Source: Serratia symbiotica
Lineage (GTDB): Bacteria; Pseudomonadota; Gammaproteobacteria; Enterobacterales; Enterobacteriaceae
NCBI RefSeq assembly: GCF_000821185.2
Contig: NZ_CP050855.1
Location: forward strand, 1,550,001 to 1,614,000
Length of the DNA stretch: 64,000 nt
Direction: 5' to 3'
In this document: positions 30,028 to 39,724 of the stretch, one piece after another
Layout of the letters: every line of letters begins with the position of its first letter
How positions within the stretch are numbered: position 1 is the stretch's first letter
Position numbers and translations under genes: made by a program
The notes under the pieces: generated by a model
What the model was told of the DNA's origin: nothing
Databases searched by the model: none
Seen by the model: only the letters and a program-made list of their open reading frames with translations

Positions 30028-30327
30028 CAAAAATCCTTTCGGGTTTAAAATTACACAGAATGAATTCTTTAATTTTACCGTCAAGAAATTATCGATGGCA
30101 ACTGATAAGTTAAAGAATCTTCATTCAGAACCGAAAAATATAGTTAAAAATTGACGTATTCAAGATATCATGCTCGGCATCTTATGCCGAATCGTTCGAA
30201 AGTTACGTATGTCATAGTGTAAGTGCCCCATCCAGACGAACCATGAGCTTTTAGATATCTGACGTGCCTTTACTTTCGCAATTTCCGCTCTGGGCACATA
30301 GCTGCCCTTGCTCATAAGCTAACCCGC
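30028..30327. other. Promoter region of AAA operon
   Basis: 300 bp with no gene of its own. It must hold the promoter of the AAA operon (minus strand). No strong consensus elements are evident to me. Confidence 0.4.
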
Positions 30328-30569
30328 TTAATGGGGATCAAGCAACAGATCCTCAACACAAACCCCATCCCTCTCCATCTGTCCAAGAATTTTCTTCATT
30401 TAAGCTGCCTTGCTGCCCCCTCCCCGATCTCTGCATAGTGCTCAGCACGCCTCTCAGCTACTATTTTTCTGAACTTAACTAAAATTTTTTCCAGAGTTTT
30501 GATATCAGTGCTAGCAACCGCCTGCTGGACTTTTCTGTACTGATACAGGATATGGAATTCATCAATCAT
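30328..30569 (-). pseudogene. H-NS-like oligomerisation domain protein, split by frameshift
   Basis: From ATG 30569 a 57-residue frame reads MIDEFHILYQYRKVQQAVAS, then TLEKILVKFRKIVAERRAEH, the dimerisation helices of H-NS. It stops at 30396-30398. The next frame, overlapping by ATGA, continues MKKILGQMERDGVCVEDLLL, matching the H-NS segment that follows, and stops at 30328. No DNA-binding domain (the TWTGQGR loop) remains. Either a decayed H-NS paralogue or a truncated anti-silencer-like peptide. Confidence 0.6.
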
Positions 30570-30707
30570 TTTAACCCTCTTGTTTTTTACTCAGGCAGTA
30601 ATCAACGCTGACATTAAACTTTATCTCAGCGAACTATAAGCAATTAAATCAATTGACATTTTATCTAAAATATTAGATAATCCATTTATTAACCAACGGA
30701 GGTATCT

Positions 30708-31013
30708 ATGACATTAAAATATTACGACAGCCCTTTCCACGTAACACATGATGCAGACACTGCTAATAAAATCGCAATGAAAGTGGATCTGTCCATCATG
30801 ATCAGCAACCTGATAAAAGACAAAGGCTGGACACAAAAGGAAGCCGCCGAAAAGCTCGGCGTTCGTCAGTCCCGTATATCGGAGTTGAAGAATGCCAAAA
30901 TAGAGCTTTTTACCATTGATGCCATGTTCGATATGCTGGATGCTCTCGGCTTCAAAGCCAGAATGACTATGCCGGATCTGCACCACGCTATCATCGGGAT
31001 AAATGAGATTTAA
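30708..31013 (+). CDS. XRE-family antitoxin-like regulator
   Basis: 101 residues with a helix-turn-helix (LIKDKGWTQKEAAEKLGVRQSRISELKN) of the HigA/XRE type. It starts behind GGAGG. It is convergent with the toxin-like gene at 31010 and their stop codons overlap in the sequence TTAA. Most HigBA-type pairs are cotranscribed, so this tail-to-tail order is unusual. Confidence 0.82.
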   Translation: MTLKYYDSPFHVTHDADTANKIAMKVDLSIMISNLIKDKGWTQKEAAEKLGVRQSRISELKNAKIELFTIDAMFDMLDALGFKARMTMPDLHHAIIGINEI

Positions 31014-31375
31014 GCCGCAGACTTATATTTCTTCTCGCGTTCGTTTGCTCTTACGCCAGACATAAGCTCTCTGAACCTCTTCTCCATAACGGCCTGAGCC
31101 TTACGGTCAACGCCGTTGGTTGTTTTTTTGAAAGAATGCAGCACAACCACCGTATCAAGATACCTGCTGATGTGGATACAGCGATAAGCCGGACTACCGT
31201 TTATTTTAAGCTCGAAGACACCTGTTTCCATGCTATCCATAGCACCAACGGGCAGTTCAGTTAATTGTCCATACTGGATACGGCGTAAATCCTTTCCAAA
31301 TGCGTCCTGAACGTCTTCCGGTAATGCTTTATATTCTCTTTCTGCTGCTTCATTAATAAATGCAAATTTTTTCAT
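31010..31375 (-). CDS. RelE/HigB-type (Gp49 family) toxin-like protein
   Basis: 121 residues. The pattern FINEAAEREYKALPEDVQDAFGKDLRRIQYGQLTELPVGAMDSM...VFELKINGSPAYRCIHISRYLDTVVVLHSFKKTTNGVDRKAQAVMEKRF is that of Gp49/HigB-like ribosome-dependent RNases. It probably forms a toxin-antitoxin pair with the XRE protein at 30708 and would help maintain the element. Confidence 0.85.
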   Translation of the reverse strand: MKKFAFINEAAEREYKALPEDVQDAFGKDLRRIQYGQLTELPVGAMDSMETGVFELKINGSPAYRCIHISRYLDTVVVLHSFKKTTNGVDRKAQAVMEKRFRELMSGVRANEREKKYKSAA

Positions 31376-31459
31376 AATTTTTCCTCTAAAATGTAAACCT
31401 GCCGGTTTTAATAGAATTACGTAAAGGACATATCAGGGGCACTGACATGCCAGAGTTTT

Positions 31460-31666
31460 TCAGGCTGCTTTATTACGTGAACTGTTAATTAACTTATAAA
31501 TCCATTCATCTATTTCACTTTCAATAAATGCAATAGCCCTCGCACCGATCTTCACTTGCGATGGGAATCGCTTCTCATTTATAAGCTCATATATTGTGGT
31601 TTTACTGATACCCGTTCTTTTAATCACTTCCGGTAGACGAATAAGGTTTTCTTTTCTTTCAGACAT
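31460..31666 (-). CDS. AlpA-family excisionase-like regulator
   Basis: 68 residues, a MerR-like helix-turn-helix (LIRLPEVIKRTGISKTTIYELINEKRFPSQVKIGARAIAFIESEIDEWI) typical of AlpA proteins of P4-like satellites, which promote excision or activate the integrase gene. Its presence is consistent with regulated excision of element 1. Confidence 0.9.
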   Translation of the reverse strand: MSERKENLIRLPEVIKRTGISKTTIYELINEKRFPSQVKIGARAIAFIESEIDEWIYKLINSSRNKAA

Positions 31667-31782
31667 GTTGATTTCTCCTCTGCTGTGTCAACGAGGAGAA
31701 TTATATGGTGAGTGAAGGTCAGAAATGAGTGACGATCCGGACAGGGAGTGACTGCAATTTCCTGTCCGGGAGTTTACGGAAG

Positions 31783-32697
31783 TTAATCAGCTTCTGTTTC
31801 CGAGAGTTTCATGACGTCTGAAACTCTCCAGTTTTTCATCTCATTGTTTTTATTGATATATAGATTAAACTGACGCAAAAAATCGACCTTTACAGCTTTC
31901 ATCGCCAGCGGTCTGTCCGTGTCCTTGATATGATGTGCATGTCGGATTCGGTTGTCGTCGTCGTCATCTGTATAAAGTAACCGTGAGAGACGGTCATCTG
32001 CCATGCGCAGATTGTTTTTTGCAGCCCATATAATAATGTCCAGCATAGGTATGATACGGTAGTTAATCAGCTTTTTAATGGTGCCATGACCAAAGCGAAC
32101 CGGATCAGGTGGAGATTCGGGTATACCTTTAAATCTTCTCCATTGCGGTAAAGCGGCCTTTATGGACTCCGTGATTTCCTCATCGGTCCCATTAGCCAGA
32201 TCCACTTCAAGAAGTATGCTTGTTGGAAATTTATCTTCCATCGCCTCTGTTATCACCTTTCCTGAGTGAGCCAGATTGATACGGTACGTGTTATCTCCAA
32301 TCCAGTAGTACATCTCATTCAGCATGGCCGTCACGCTGATTTGAGCCAGCCTTTCTGTCGTAGTGAAAAAGAAGTGTGGGGGCTGGTAAAGACGCACATC
32401 AGGGTTCATGTTTTTTACCATCTCGGACGTTACCAGAAATGGCTTTCCTGACACGATCTGTCCATAAAACATGCCTAAAAACTGTTTTTCCTCCTCATCC
32501 GGATTCTCTTTAAAGAAAAGTGTTCTCACCCAGATTTCATAGTACAACTCCTGCAACGTCAGGGAGTCAAACTTCCGGTAAGTATCTATATCCAGCCACT
32601 TCCTGATTTTTTTGTTAAATTCCGAAGACCAGTTCCTCATCAAAACCTCACTTACATATTTTCCTGCATAGATACTATCAGTGAGGTGGTCATTCAA
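31783..32697 (-). CDS. Hypothetical protein, tentatively DUF6387-like
   Basis: 304 residues, soluble. It begins MNDHLTDSIYAGKYVSEVLM, then the block IRKWLDIDTYRKFDSLTLQELYYEIWVRTLFF; a run of five Asp occurs near residue 247. Similar proteins are often encoded beside P4-type integrases and AlpA genes in enterobacteria and carry a domain of unknown function; I believe DUF6387 but cannot confirm. No catalytic motif recognised. Confidence 0.6.
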   Translation of the reverse strand: MNDHLTDSIYAGKYVSEVLMRNWSSEFNKKIRKWLDIDTYRKFDSLTLQELYYEIWVRTLFFKENPDEEEKQFLGMFYGQIVSGKPFLVTSEMVKNMNPDVRLYQPPHFFFTTTERLAQISVTAMLNEMYYWIGDNTYRINLAHSGKVITEAMEDKFPTSILLEVDLANGTDEEITESIKAALPQWRRFKGIPESPPDPVRFGHGTIKKLINYRIIPMLDIIIWAAKNNLRMADDRLSRLLYTDDDDDNRIRHAHHIKDTDRPLAMKAVKVDFLRQFNLYINKNNEMKNWRVSDVMKLSETEAD

Positions 32698-32901
32698 CTA
32701 CCGCTGTAAACAATCGGCGCAATTTGACAGAAGGTGGTAAAAAGAGTATGAGTTCGATAGCGTTCGCCAGAGAACGGTGAAGTAAACAATTGATTAAAAT
32801 TGACTTTTTATCCCTCACAGATAAAAATGATGGCATAAATGATGTAACAAAATAACTATATAAATAAATTATCATTATTAAACAGGAGATTAAATCAGTG
32901 C
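32698..32901. other. Intergenic end of element 1
   Basis: AT-rich stretch between the DUF6387-like gene and the second attachment copy. No gene recognised. Confidence 0.4.
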
Positions 32902-32922
32902 TCGAGTCCAGTCAGAGAGCCA
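32902..32922 (+). repeat. Second attachment site (tRNA-Asn 3' end copy)
   Basis: TCGAGTCCAGTCAGAG-AGCCA repeats tRNA bases 15577-15598 with one G missing. It marks the junction of two tandem elements: right end of element 1 and left end of element 2. Confidence 0.9.
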
Positions 32923-32933
32923 ATTTAAGGAAA

Positions 32934-32955
32934 GCAGACGTTCACTAACGTCTGC
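32934..32955 (+). terminator. Hairpin after second attachment site
   Basis: GCAGACGTT-CACT-AACGTCTGC, the same 9-bp stem as at 15610-15631 with another loop, followed by TTTCTG. Conserved at both element left ends. Confidence 0.75.
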
Positions 32956-33101
32956 TTTCTGCATTTCTATCAGCTGGTTATCCCTCTCTTCAGGTTCACC
33001 CTCGTTCACTAAAAACCACTCGAAGCCATACCCATTTGCTGGTAAAAATGTTGGTAATGGTAGTTCGATTGCGCTTTTACCAACAAACGGGGGATGTCGT
33101 T

Positions 33102-34373
33102 ATGCCACTTACTGATGCTAAAGTAAAAAACGCCAAGCCCCTCGATAAGGAATACAAGCTGACTGATGGCTTTGGTATGTTCCTTCGCGTTACCCCTAAG
33201 GGTTCTAAATACTGGCAGATGGCTTACCGCTTCGACGGCAAGCAAAAAATCTTCTCCATAGGTGTTTACCCTGCTGTTTCACTTGCTGATGCAAGACAAC
33301 GCCGTGATGAAGCTAAAAGACTTCTTGCTCAGGACATTGACCCTAATGTAAAGAAACAGGCCGAAGTGAAAGAGCTGAAAGCCAAACGCGACAGCACTCG
33401 TTCTTTCAAAGCTGTTACCAAAGCGTGGTTTTCTACCAAAAAGAAATGGTCAGAAGATTATCGTCATACCGTATTAAATCGCCTTGAAACCTATATCTTC
33501 CCGGATATTGGCAACAGAGACGTTACCGAGCTTGCCACTGGCGATCTGTTAGCCCCCATAAAAAAAGTTGAAGCCCTTGGCTATCTCGAAGTTGCTACAC
33601 GAGTTAAGCAATACGTCACCTCTATCCTGCGTTATGCCGTCCAGCAACAACTTATCCGCTATAACCCGGCTTACGATCTGGAAGGCTCCATACAGAAACC
33701 TGAAACTGAACACCGTCCTGCTCTGGAACTTGAAGAGATTCCGTTGCTGCTTAAACGTATTGATACCTACAAGGGCCGTAGACTGACTACGCTGGCGATT
33801 CAGCTTAACCTGCTGGTATTTGTTCGTTCCAGTGAGCTGCGCTTCGCCAGATGGTCAGAGATCGATTTCAGGAGCAAGCTGTGGGTTATCCCCGAACAGC
33901 GGGAAGTCATCGAAGGGGTGAAATATTCAGGCCGTGGCACCAAGATGAAGCGTAAGCACTTCATCCCTCTCTGCCGTCAGGCAATTGCGCTGTTGAAAGA
34001 AATTAAACAGCTTACCTATGAAGATGGCAATGATGATGGTTTTATCTTCACGGGCAGCTATGACAGCTTCAAACCGATGAGTGAAAACACCATAAACAAG
34101 GCGCTACGTAAGATGGGCTACGATACCCGGCAGGACATTTGTGGTCATGGCTTCCGCACACTGGCCTGTAGTGCCTTAATTGAGTCTGGTTTGTGGTCAG
34201 AAGACGCTGTAGAGCTTCAAATGAGCCACAAGGAAAGCAATAGCGTCCGTGCAGCTTATACCCACAAAGCCAAGCACCTTGACCAGCGCCGCCTGATGCT
34301 CCAGTGGTGGGCTGATTTCCTTGATGCTAATAGCAACAGTATGATCAGGCCGTTTGAGTTTGCCCAAAGGTGA
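33102..34373 (+). CDS. Tyrosine integrase, P4/DUF4102 type (element 2)
   Basis: 423 residues from ATG 33102, preceded by GGGGGA. The DUF4102 domain is followed by the catalytic region with LLVFVRSSELRFARW, GHGFRTLACSALIESGLWS, MSHKESNSVRAAYTH (His and Tyr). Strongly similar along its length to the element 1 integrase, and it adjoins the same attachment sequence, so the two share site specificity. The frame upstream to 33036 is not conserved. Confidence 0.96.
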   Translation: MPLTDAKVKNAKPLDKEYKLTDGFGMFLRVTPKGSKYWQMAYRFDGKQKIFSIGVYPAVSLADARQRRDEAKRLLAQDIDPNVKKQAEVKELKAKRDSTRSFKAVTKAWFSTKKKWSEDYRHTVLNRLETYIFPDIGNRDVTELATGDLLAPIKKVEALGYLEVATRVKQYVTSILRYAVQQQLIRYNPAYDLEGSIQKPETEHRPALELEEIPLLLKRIDTYKGRRLTTLAIQLNLLVFVRSSELRFARWSEIDFRSKLWVIPEQREVIEGVKYSGRGTKMKRKHFIPLCRQAIALLKEIKQLTYEDGNDDGFIFTGSYDSFKPMSENTINKALRKMGYDTRQDICGHGFRTLACSALIESGLWSEDAVELQMSHKESNSVRAAYTHKAKHLDQRRLMLQWWADFLDANSNSMIRPFEFAQR

Positions 34374-34456
34374 ACACTTTGAGTTAGAAAATTACGGCTA
34401 ACTGTTTGATAACCCATCACATAACTGTATGTAACCCTTTGTTTTGAAAATGTTTG

Positions 34457-34483
34457 AATAGCCATCACTGGTTGATGGCTATT
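34457..34483. terminator. Inverted repeat after integrase
   Basis: AATAGCCATCA / TGATGGCTATT, an 11-bp perfect stem with a five-base loop, between the integrase and the restriction operon. No clear U-tract. Confidence 0.55.
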
Positions 34484-34551
34484 AAACCATTCTATTATCA
34501 TTTTTCAGCAATATTTGATATCGTAGCAGTATTAAATACCGAGGGAATATC

Positions 34552-34836
34552 ATGATATCAGGTCTTGATGGTGGAAATTTCATCCTTAGCTCGATTGCTA
34601 AGGTAAGAGTCAAATCGGGTCTACTTGATAGAGCAACAATTGAAGGCTCTAAAGGCGAGTATACCGTGATTTTTGATGGTTCAGAGTGGGAAGGTAAGCC
34701 ATTGGTCTTATGTAGCTCCAGACAGCCTTACGAAGCGCGAGTCTTCAAAAGCATAGATGGTGCAGCTGCAGAACTACTACGCATAGGTCTAAGTGAAGCT
34801 TCAATCAAAAACACCACAAAATCGAACACTAAATAA
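34552..34836 (+). CDS. Small protein leading the type III R-M operon
   Basis: 94 residues, MISGLDGGNFILSSIAKVRVKSGLLDRATIEGS..., no family recognised. It ends 11 bp before mod and is very probably cotranscribed. Small leaders of restriction operons are often controllers or accessory proteins, but no helix-turn-helix is visible here; the sequence looks like a compact beta fold (GEYTVIFDGSEWEGKPLVLC). Confidence 0.65.
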   Translation: MISGLDGGNFILSSIAKVRVKSGLLDRATIEGSKGEYTVIFDGSEWEGKPLVLCSSRQPYEARVFKSIDGAAAELLRIGLSEASIKNTTKSNTK

Positions 34837-34847
34837 TCAGGTTTAAA

Positions 34848-36794
34848 ATGGATATGCAAAAAGAAACTATTTTTTCAGAAGTTGAAACTGCTAACAGTAA
34901 ACAACTTGCTGTCTTGAAAGCTAACTTCCCACAGTGTTTTGATAAAAACGGAGCTTTCATTCAAGAAAAGTTGCTTGAGATCGTCAAGTCATCAGATGTT
35001 GAACTCTCTAAAGAGTCATACAGCTTAAACTGGCTTGGCAAATCATATGCCCGTCTGTTGGCTAACCTACCACCGAAAACCTTGCTGACAGAAGATAAAA
35101 ATCATAACCAACGTGAAGAGAACAAGAACAGTCAGAATCTGTTAATCAAAGGGGATAACCTCGAAGTATTGAAGCATATGGTTAATGCTTATTCTGAGAA
35201 GGTTAAAATGATTTATATTGACCCGCCCTATAACACGGGTTCTGATGGGTTCGCCTATAACGATGATCGAAAGTTTACACCTGAACAGCTTTCTGATCTG
35301 GCTGGTATCGATCTTGATGAGGCTACACGTATTCTTGAATTTACTATAAAAGGTTCAAGCAGCCATAGTTCATGGCTGACTTTCATTTATCCTCGCCTTT
35401 ATATTGCTCGCGAACTTTTAAAAGAGGATGGAGTTATTTTCATATCTATAGATGACAATGAAGATAAACAGTTGGGATTATTATGCGACGAAGTATTTGG
35501 TCAAGCTAATTTTGTTGCAAAACTTCCTACCATCATGAATCTCAAAGGAAACCATGATAACTTTGGTTTTTCAGATACGCATGAATATATATATGTGTAT
35601 GCTAAAAACAAAGATATTTGTCATTTAGGACAATTCGATATAGATGAAAGTGAAGTTGAAAAAGAGTGGAATGAAGATGAGTATGGCCTATTTAAAAGAG
35701 CTGATACATTAAAACGTACTGGTCAAGATGCTTCTAGACAATCCAGACCAAAAGGTTGGTTTCCAGTATTCATTAATTCAGAAAACAAGGTTTATGCAAC
35801 AGATGATGATAAGCCCCTACATGAAAATGATTATGTGCTTTATCCAGTAAGCCCTACAGGTGAAGAACTTTCGTGGTCATGGGGAAAGAGGAAAATAAAT
35901 GATGAGTATTATAATTTAATAGTAATAGATATAAAAGATGGTAGAAACATCTATAAAAAACAGCGACCTGCTCTTGGTGATCTACCAACTAAAAAGCCAA
36001 AATCAATTTGGTATAAACCTGAATATAGTACGAGCACAGCAACAACTGAACTTAAAAACCTTTTAGGGGATAAACTATTTGAAGGTCCGAAGCCAGTACC
36101 TCTCATATCCGATCTTATAAAAATTGGAACAGAGAAGGATTCATTAGTTCTTGATTTTTTTGCCGGTTCAGGTACGACAGCTGAAGCTGTTGCATATTTA
36201 AATGACAAAGATTCTGGTTGCAGGCATTTTATATGCATACAAAAAGATGAAGATATAAATAAAACAAAACACGCTTATTCTATTGGTTATAGATCTATTT
36301 TTGAAATAACTAAAAAAAGGATACAGGAAGTTTTTAATAAAAGTTCAGCTGCAAGTGATAATGCGGCTAATGCAGGTTTCAAAATAATTCATACTATTGA
36401 GGACTTTAGAGCAAAAGATGAGTCAGAGCTTACGTTATCGAACCATACCTTCTTTGATGATGCTGTATTGACTCCTGAGCAGTATCAGACCCTATTGACT
36501 ACATGGTGTGTGTATGATGGTAGCTTGTTAACAACGCCAATTGAAGATATTAATCTTAATGGCTACAAAGCGCACTTGTGCGATGGTCGTCTGTACCTGA
36601 TTGCGCCTAACTTTACCAGTGAGTCACTCAAAGCTTTACTTCTAAAATTAGATTCAGACAAAGACTTTGCCCCTAACAAAGTCGTGTTTTATGGCAGCAA
36701 CTTCGAAAGTGCGAAACAGATGGAACTTAATGAAGCACTAAAAAGTTATGCTAATAAAAAATCTATTGATTTAGATTTGGTGGTGAGGAACTAA
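34848..36794 (+). CDS. mod: Type III restriction-modification DNA methyltransferase (Mod)
   Basis: 648 residues. N6-adenine methyltransferase with DPPY at residues 125-128 (IDPPYNTGSDGFAYND) preceding the SAM motif FFAGSGTT at about 438-444, the order seen in type III Mod proteins such as EcoP15I. The middle section is the variable target-recognition region. It modifies one strand of an asymmetric site and is required for restriction. It lies 2 bp upstream of res. Confidence 0.95.
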   Translation: MDMQKETIFSEVETANSKQLAVLKANFPQCFDKNGAFIQEKLLEIVKSSDVELSKESYSLNWLGKSYARLLANLPPKTLLTEDKNHNQREENKNSQNLLIKGDNLEVLKHMVNAYSEKVKMIYIDPPYNTGSDGFAYNDDRKFTPEQLSDLAGIDLDEATRILEFTIKGSSSHSSWLTFIYPRLYIARELLKEDGVIFISIDDNEDKQLGLLCDEVFGQANFVAKLPTIMNLKGNHDNFGFSDTHEYIYVYAKNKDICHLGQFDIDESEVEKEWNEDEYGLFKRADTLKRTGQDASRQSRPKGWFPVFINSENKVYATDDDKPLHENDYVLYPVSPTGEELSWSWGKRKINDEYYNLIVIDIKDGRNIYKKQRPALGDLPTKKPKSIWYKPEYSTSTATTELKNLLGDKLFEGPKPVPLISDLIKIGTEKDSLVLDFFAGSGTTAEAVAYLNDKDSGCRHFICIQKDEDINKTKHAYSIGYRSIFEITKKRIQEVFNKSSAASDNAANAGFKIIHTIEDFRAKDESELTLSNHTFFDDAVLTPEQYQTLLTTWCVYDGSLLTTPIEDINLNGYKAHLCDGRLYLIAPNFTSESLKALLLKLDSDKDFAPNKVVFYGSNFESAKQMELNEALKSYANKKSIDLDLVVRN

Positions 36795-36796
36795 TC

Positions 36797-39706
36797 ATGT
36801 CTAAAGGGTTCACATTCGAAAAGAACTTACCTCATCAAAAGGCAGGTGTTGATGCGGTCATGAATGTTTTTGTTTCCGCAATACCTCATCAGACGGATAA
36901 TGTTTCTATCCGCCTGTTAGCTAATCCAGAACTGAGCCTTACTGAACAACAATACTACAGCAACATAAAAAATGTTCAGGCGTTCAATAGCATTGAGCAC
37001 TTAAAAGATAATTACGATGCTAAGAGCAACGTAATTGATGTTTCTATGGAGACAGGGACAGGTAAAACCTATACCTACACGAAAACTATTTTTGACCTGA
37101 ACAAATCCTTTGGCGTTAACAAGTTTATAATTATTATTCCTACCCTATCGATCAAGGCCGGGACAGTTAACTTTTTAAAAAGTGATGCTTTGAAAGAACA
37201 TTTTAGAGATGATTACGAGCGTGAACTAAAGACTTATGTTGTTGAAAGTCAGAAAAGCTCTGGAAAAAACACAAAATCGTATATGCCTCAAGCTATTCAT
37301 GATTTTGTTGAAGCAAGTAATTTTAACAAGAAATATATACACGTCCTTGTAATCAACTCAGGGATGATTAACTCCAAGTCTTTAACTGACACTTATGATG
37401 TTGGTTTGCTTGATAATCAGTTTGATACACCATTTGCTGCTCTTAGTGCGGTTAAACCATTCATTATTATTGATGAACCTCATAAGTTCCCTACAGGTAA
37501 AAAAACATGGGAAAACATTGAGAAATTTAATGCTCAATATATTGTTCGTTATGGTGCAACCTTCAGTGAAGGCTATAAAAACTTAGTTTATCGTCTGACA
37601 GCCGTAGATGCGTTCAATGAAGATCTTGTTAAAGGTATTGATGCTTACATTGAAGATATTGTTGGTGATGGTAGTGCTAATCTCAAGTTCGTCAAATCTG
37701 ACGGCAAAGAAGCTACATTTGAACTGAATGAAAATGGCAACAAAAAAACATTTAAATTATCGAAAGATGAATCACTATCTAAAACGCATAGTGCGATCCA
37801 TGAATTAACACTGGATTCCTTAAACAAGAGCACTGCTGTATTGAGTAATGGTATTGAACTAAAAATTGGTAGTTCAATAAACCCCTACTCTTACGATCAG
37901 ACGCTTGCTGATAACATGATGCTTAAAGCTGTCAAAGAGCACTTTAAGTTAGAAAAAGAGTATCTTACACAAAGGCCACGCATAAAGCCTCTAACTCTTT
38001 TCTTCATTGATGACATTGAAGGTTATCGTGATGGTAATGATATTGCTGGAAGTCTGAAAACTAAGTTCGAAGAATACGTCTTGGCAGAAGCTAATGAACT
38101 GTTAAAAACAGAAAAAGACGAATTTTATAGAAACTACCTCGAAAAAACTGTTAAAGATATATCTTCTGTTCATGGTGGGTATTTTTCAAAAGATAACAGC
38201 GATAAAGATGATAAAATTGAGCAGGAAATCAACGAAATCCTTCATGACAAAGAGCTTTTATTGTCTTTAGAGAATCCTCGCCGTTTCATTTTCTCTAAAT
38301 GGACGTTGAGGGAGGGGTGGGATAACCCAAACGTTTTTCAGATTTGTAAGCTTCGTTCGAGCGGTAGCACCACATCTAAACTTCAAGAGGTAGGGCGTGG
38401 TTTGCGTCTTCCTGTGAATGAATACATGTGCCGTGTTAAAGATCGCAATTTTACTTTGAACTATTATGTTGATTTTACGGAAAAAGATTTTGTCGATTCT
38501 CTTGTCAAAGAGGTCAACGATAACTCCTTCAAAGAAACTTTTCCAAACAAGTTTACTCAAGAACTTAAGGATAAAATCCTATCTCAGTATCCTGAGCTTT
38601 CATCCAGAACACTCATGAATGAAGTTTTTGATGATGAAATCATTGATGATAATGACAACTTTAAAGATTCTGACTCTTATACTCGATTAAAAGGTAAATA
38701 CCCTGCGGCTTTCCCGGCAGGAGTGAAACCAAGCAAAATCAAAAAAGCCACTGATGGAAAAAGACGCACTAAAATGCGTGTTGGTAAGTTCGGTGAGCTG
38801 AAAGAACTATGGGGTTTGATCAATCAAAAAGCAGTTATTGAGTATAAAATAAACAACGAAAATGAATTCTTATCCATTTTCAAGTCATTCATGCTCGAAG
38901 AAACAGAAAGATTTACTAAATCAGGCGTTCATACACGTATTGATAGAATTTACATCCATAATGATACGGCAATGTCGAAAAGCATTGTCAGTGATGATGA
39001 TGATTTTGCTAAACTAAACACAATGAGCTATCGAGAATTTCTTGAGAACTTGTCACAAACTATGTTTGCTAAACACGATACCTTGCATAAGGTTTTTTGT
39101 GATATAAAAGACACTATCAATATCACTGAATATCTGAACATTCAAACAATCAGAAAAATTAAATCTGGTTTTAGCAAATATTTGTTGAACAATTCATTTA
39201 ACAAATTTAGTCTTGGATATAATGTGATTTCAGGTTCAATTCATCCTACAAAGTTCACTAATGCAGACGGTGAGCCTGTGAATGAAGTATTATCAAGTGA
39301 TCTTGGTATATTGAATGACAACACAAAACCACCATTAGATTCTTATCTTTTTGAAGAAGTCTTTTATGACTCAGAGCTTGAAAGGCTCAACATATCAGAT
39401 GGGGAGATCCAGTCTGTAGCTGTTTTTACAAAGATACCGAAGAACTCCATTAAGATCCCGGTAGCAGGTGGATACACCTACTCCCCTGACTTTGCATATG
39501 TTGTCAAAACAGCAAAAGGTGATTATTTAAACTTTATTATCGAAACAAAAAATGTAGACGGGAAGGATAGCTTAAGACTTGAAGAAGAACGTAAGATAAA
39601 ACATGCACAAGCACTATTCAGTCAAATAAGTAAATCTGTCAAAGTCGACTTTAGAACACAATTTCCTGCAGACAGAATAGCTGAACTGATTAAACAAGTT
39701 GGATGA
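36797..39706 (+). CDS. res: Type III restriction endonuclease/helicase (Res)
   Basis: 969 residues. The superfamily-2 helicase core has VSMETGTGKTYTYT (motif I, about residue 84), IIIDEPHKF (motif II, about 225) and the late motif FQEVGRG-type region KLQEVGRGLRLPVNE. A C-terminal PD-(D/E)xK nuclease shows YSPDFAYVV...FIIETKN (about 895-917). Length is normal. Mod and Res both look complete, so this system may be active although the mobilization genes of the element are broken. Confidence 0.95.
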   Translation: MSKGFTFEKNLPHQKAGVDAVMNVFVSAIPHQTDNVSIRLLANPELSLTEQQYYSNIKNVQAFNSIEHLKDNYDAKSNVIDVSMETGTGKTYTYTKTIFDLNKSFGVNKFIIIIPTLSIKAGTVNFLKSDALKEHFRDDYERELKTYVVESQKSSGKNTKSYMPQAIHDFVEASNFNKKYIHVLVINSGMINSKSLTDTYDVGLLDNQFDTPFAALSAVKPFIIIDEPHKFPTGKKTWENIEKFNAQYIVRYGATFSEGYKNLVYRLTAVDAFNEDLVKGIDAYIEDIVGDGSANLKFVKSDGKEATFELNENGNKKTFKLSKDESLSKTHSAIHELTLDSLNKSTAVLSNGIELKIGSSINPYSYDQTLADNMMLKAVKEHFKLEKEYLTQRPRIKPLTLFFIDDIEGYRDGNDIAGSLKTKFEEYVLAEANELLKTEKDEFYRNYLEKTVKDISSVHGGYFSKDNSDKDDKIEQEINEILHDKELLLSLENPRRFIFSKWTLREGWDNPNVFQICKLRSSGSTTSKLQEVGRGLRLPVNEYMCRVKDRNFTLNYYVDFTEKDFVDSLVKEVNDNSFKETFPNKFTQELKDKILSQYPELSSRTLMNEVFDDEIIDDNDNFKDSDSYTRLKGKYPAAFPAGVKPSKIKKATDGKRRTKMRVGKFGELKELWGLINQKAVIEYKINNENEFLSIFKSFMLEETERFTKSGVHTRIDRIYIHNDTAMSKSIVSDDDDFAKLNTMSYREFLENLSQTMFAKHDTLHKVFCDIKDTINITEYLNIQTIRKIKSGFSKYLLNNSFNKFSLGYNVISGSIHPTKFTNADGEPVNEVLSSDLGILNDNTKPPLDSYLFEEVFYDSELERLNISDGEIQSVAVFTKIPKNSIKIPVAGGYTYSPDFAYVVKTAKGDYLNFIIETKNVDGKDSLRLEEERKIKHAQALFSQISKSVKVDFRTQFPADRIAELIKQVG

Positions 39707-39724
39707 TAACATTTTATAAATGGA

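Larger units (their letters stand above)
15577..32922. mobile_element. Integrative mobilizable element 1 at tRNA-Asn
   Basis: A 17.3-kb segment bounded on the left by the tRNA-Asn 3' end and on the right by an imperfect copy of it (TCGAGTCCAGTCAGAG-AGCCA, one G missing). It begins with a tyrosine integrase and carries TraD-like and MobA/MobL genes, an oriT-like hairpin, two initiator-like genes with iterons, an AIPR protein, an AAA operon, a toxin-antitoxin pair and AlpA. GC content is clearly below that of the flanking housekeeping DNA. It looks like a plasmid that acquired chromosomal integration. Confidence 0.82.
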
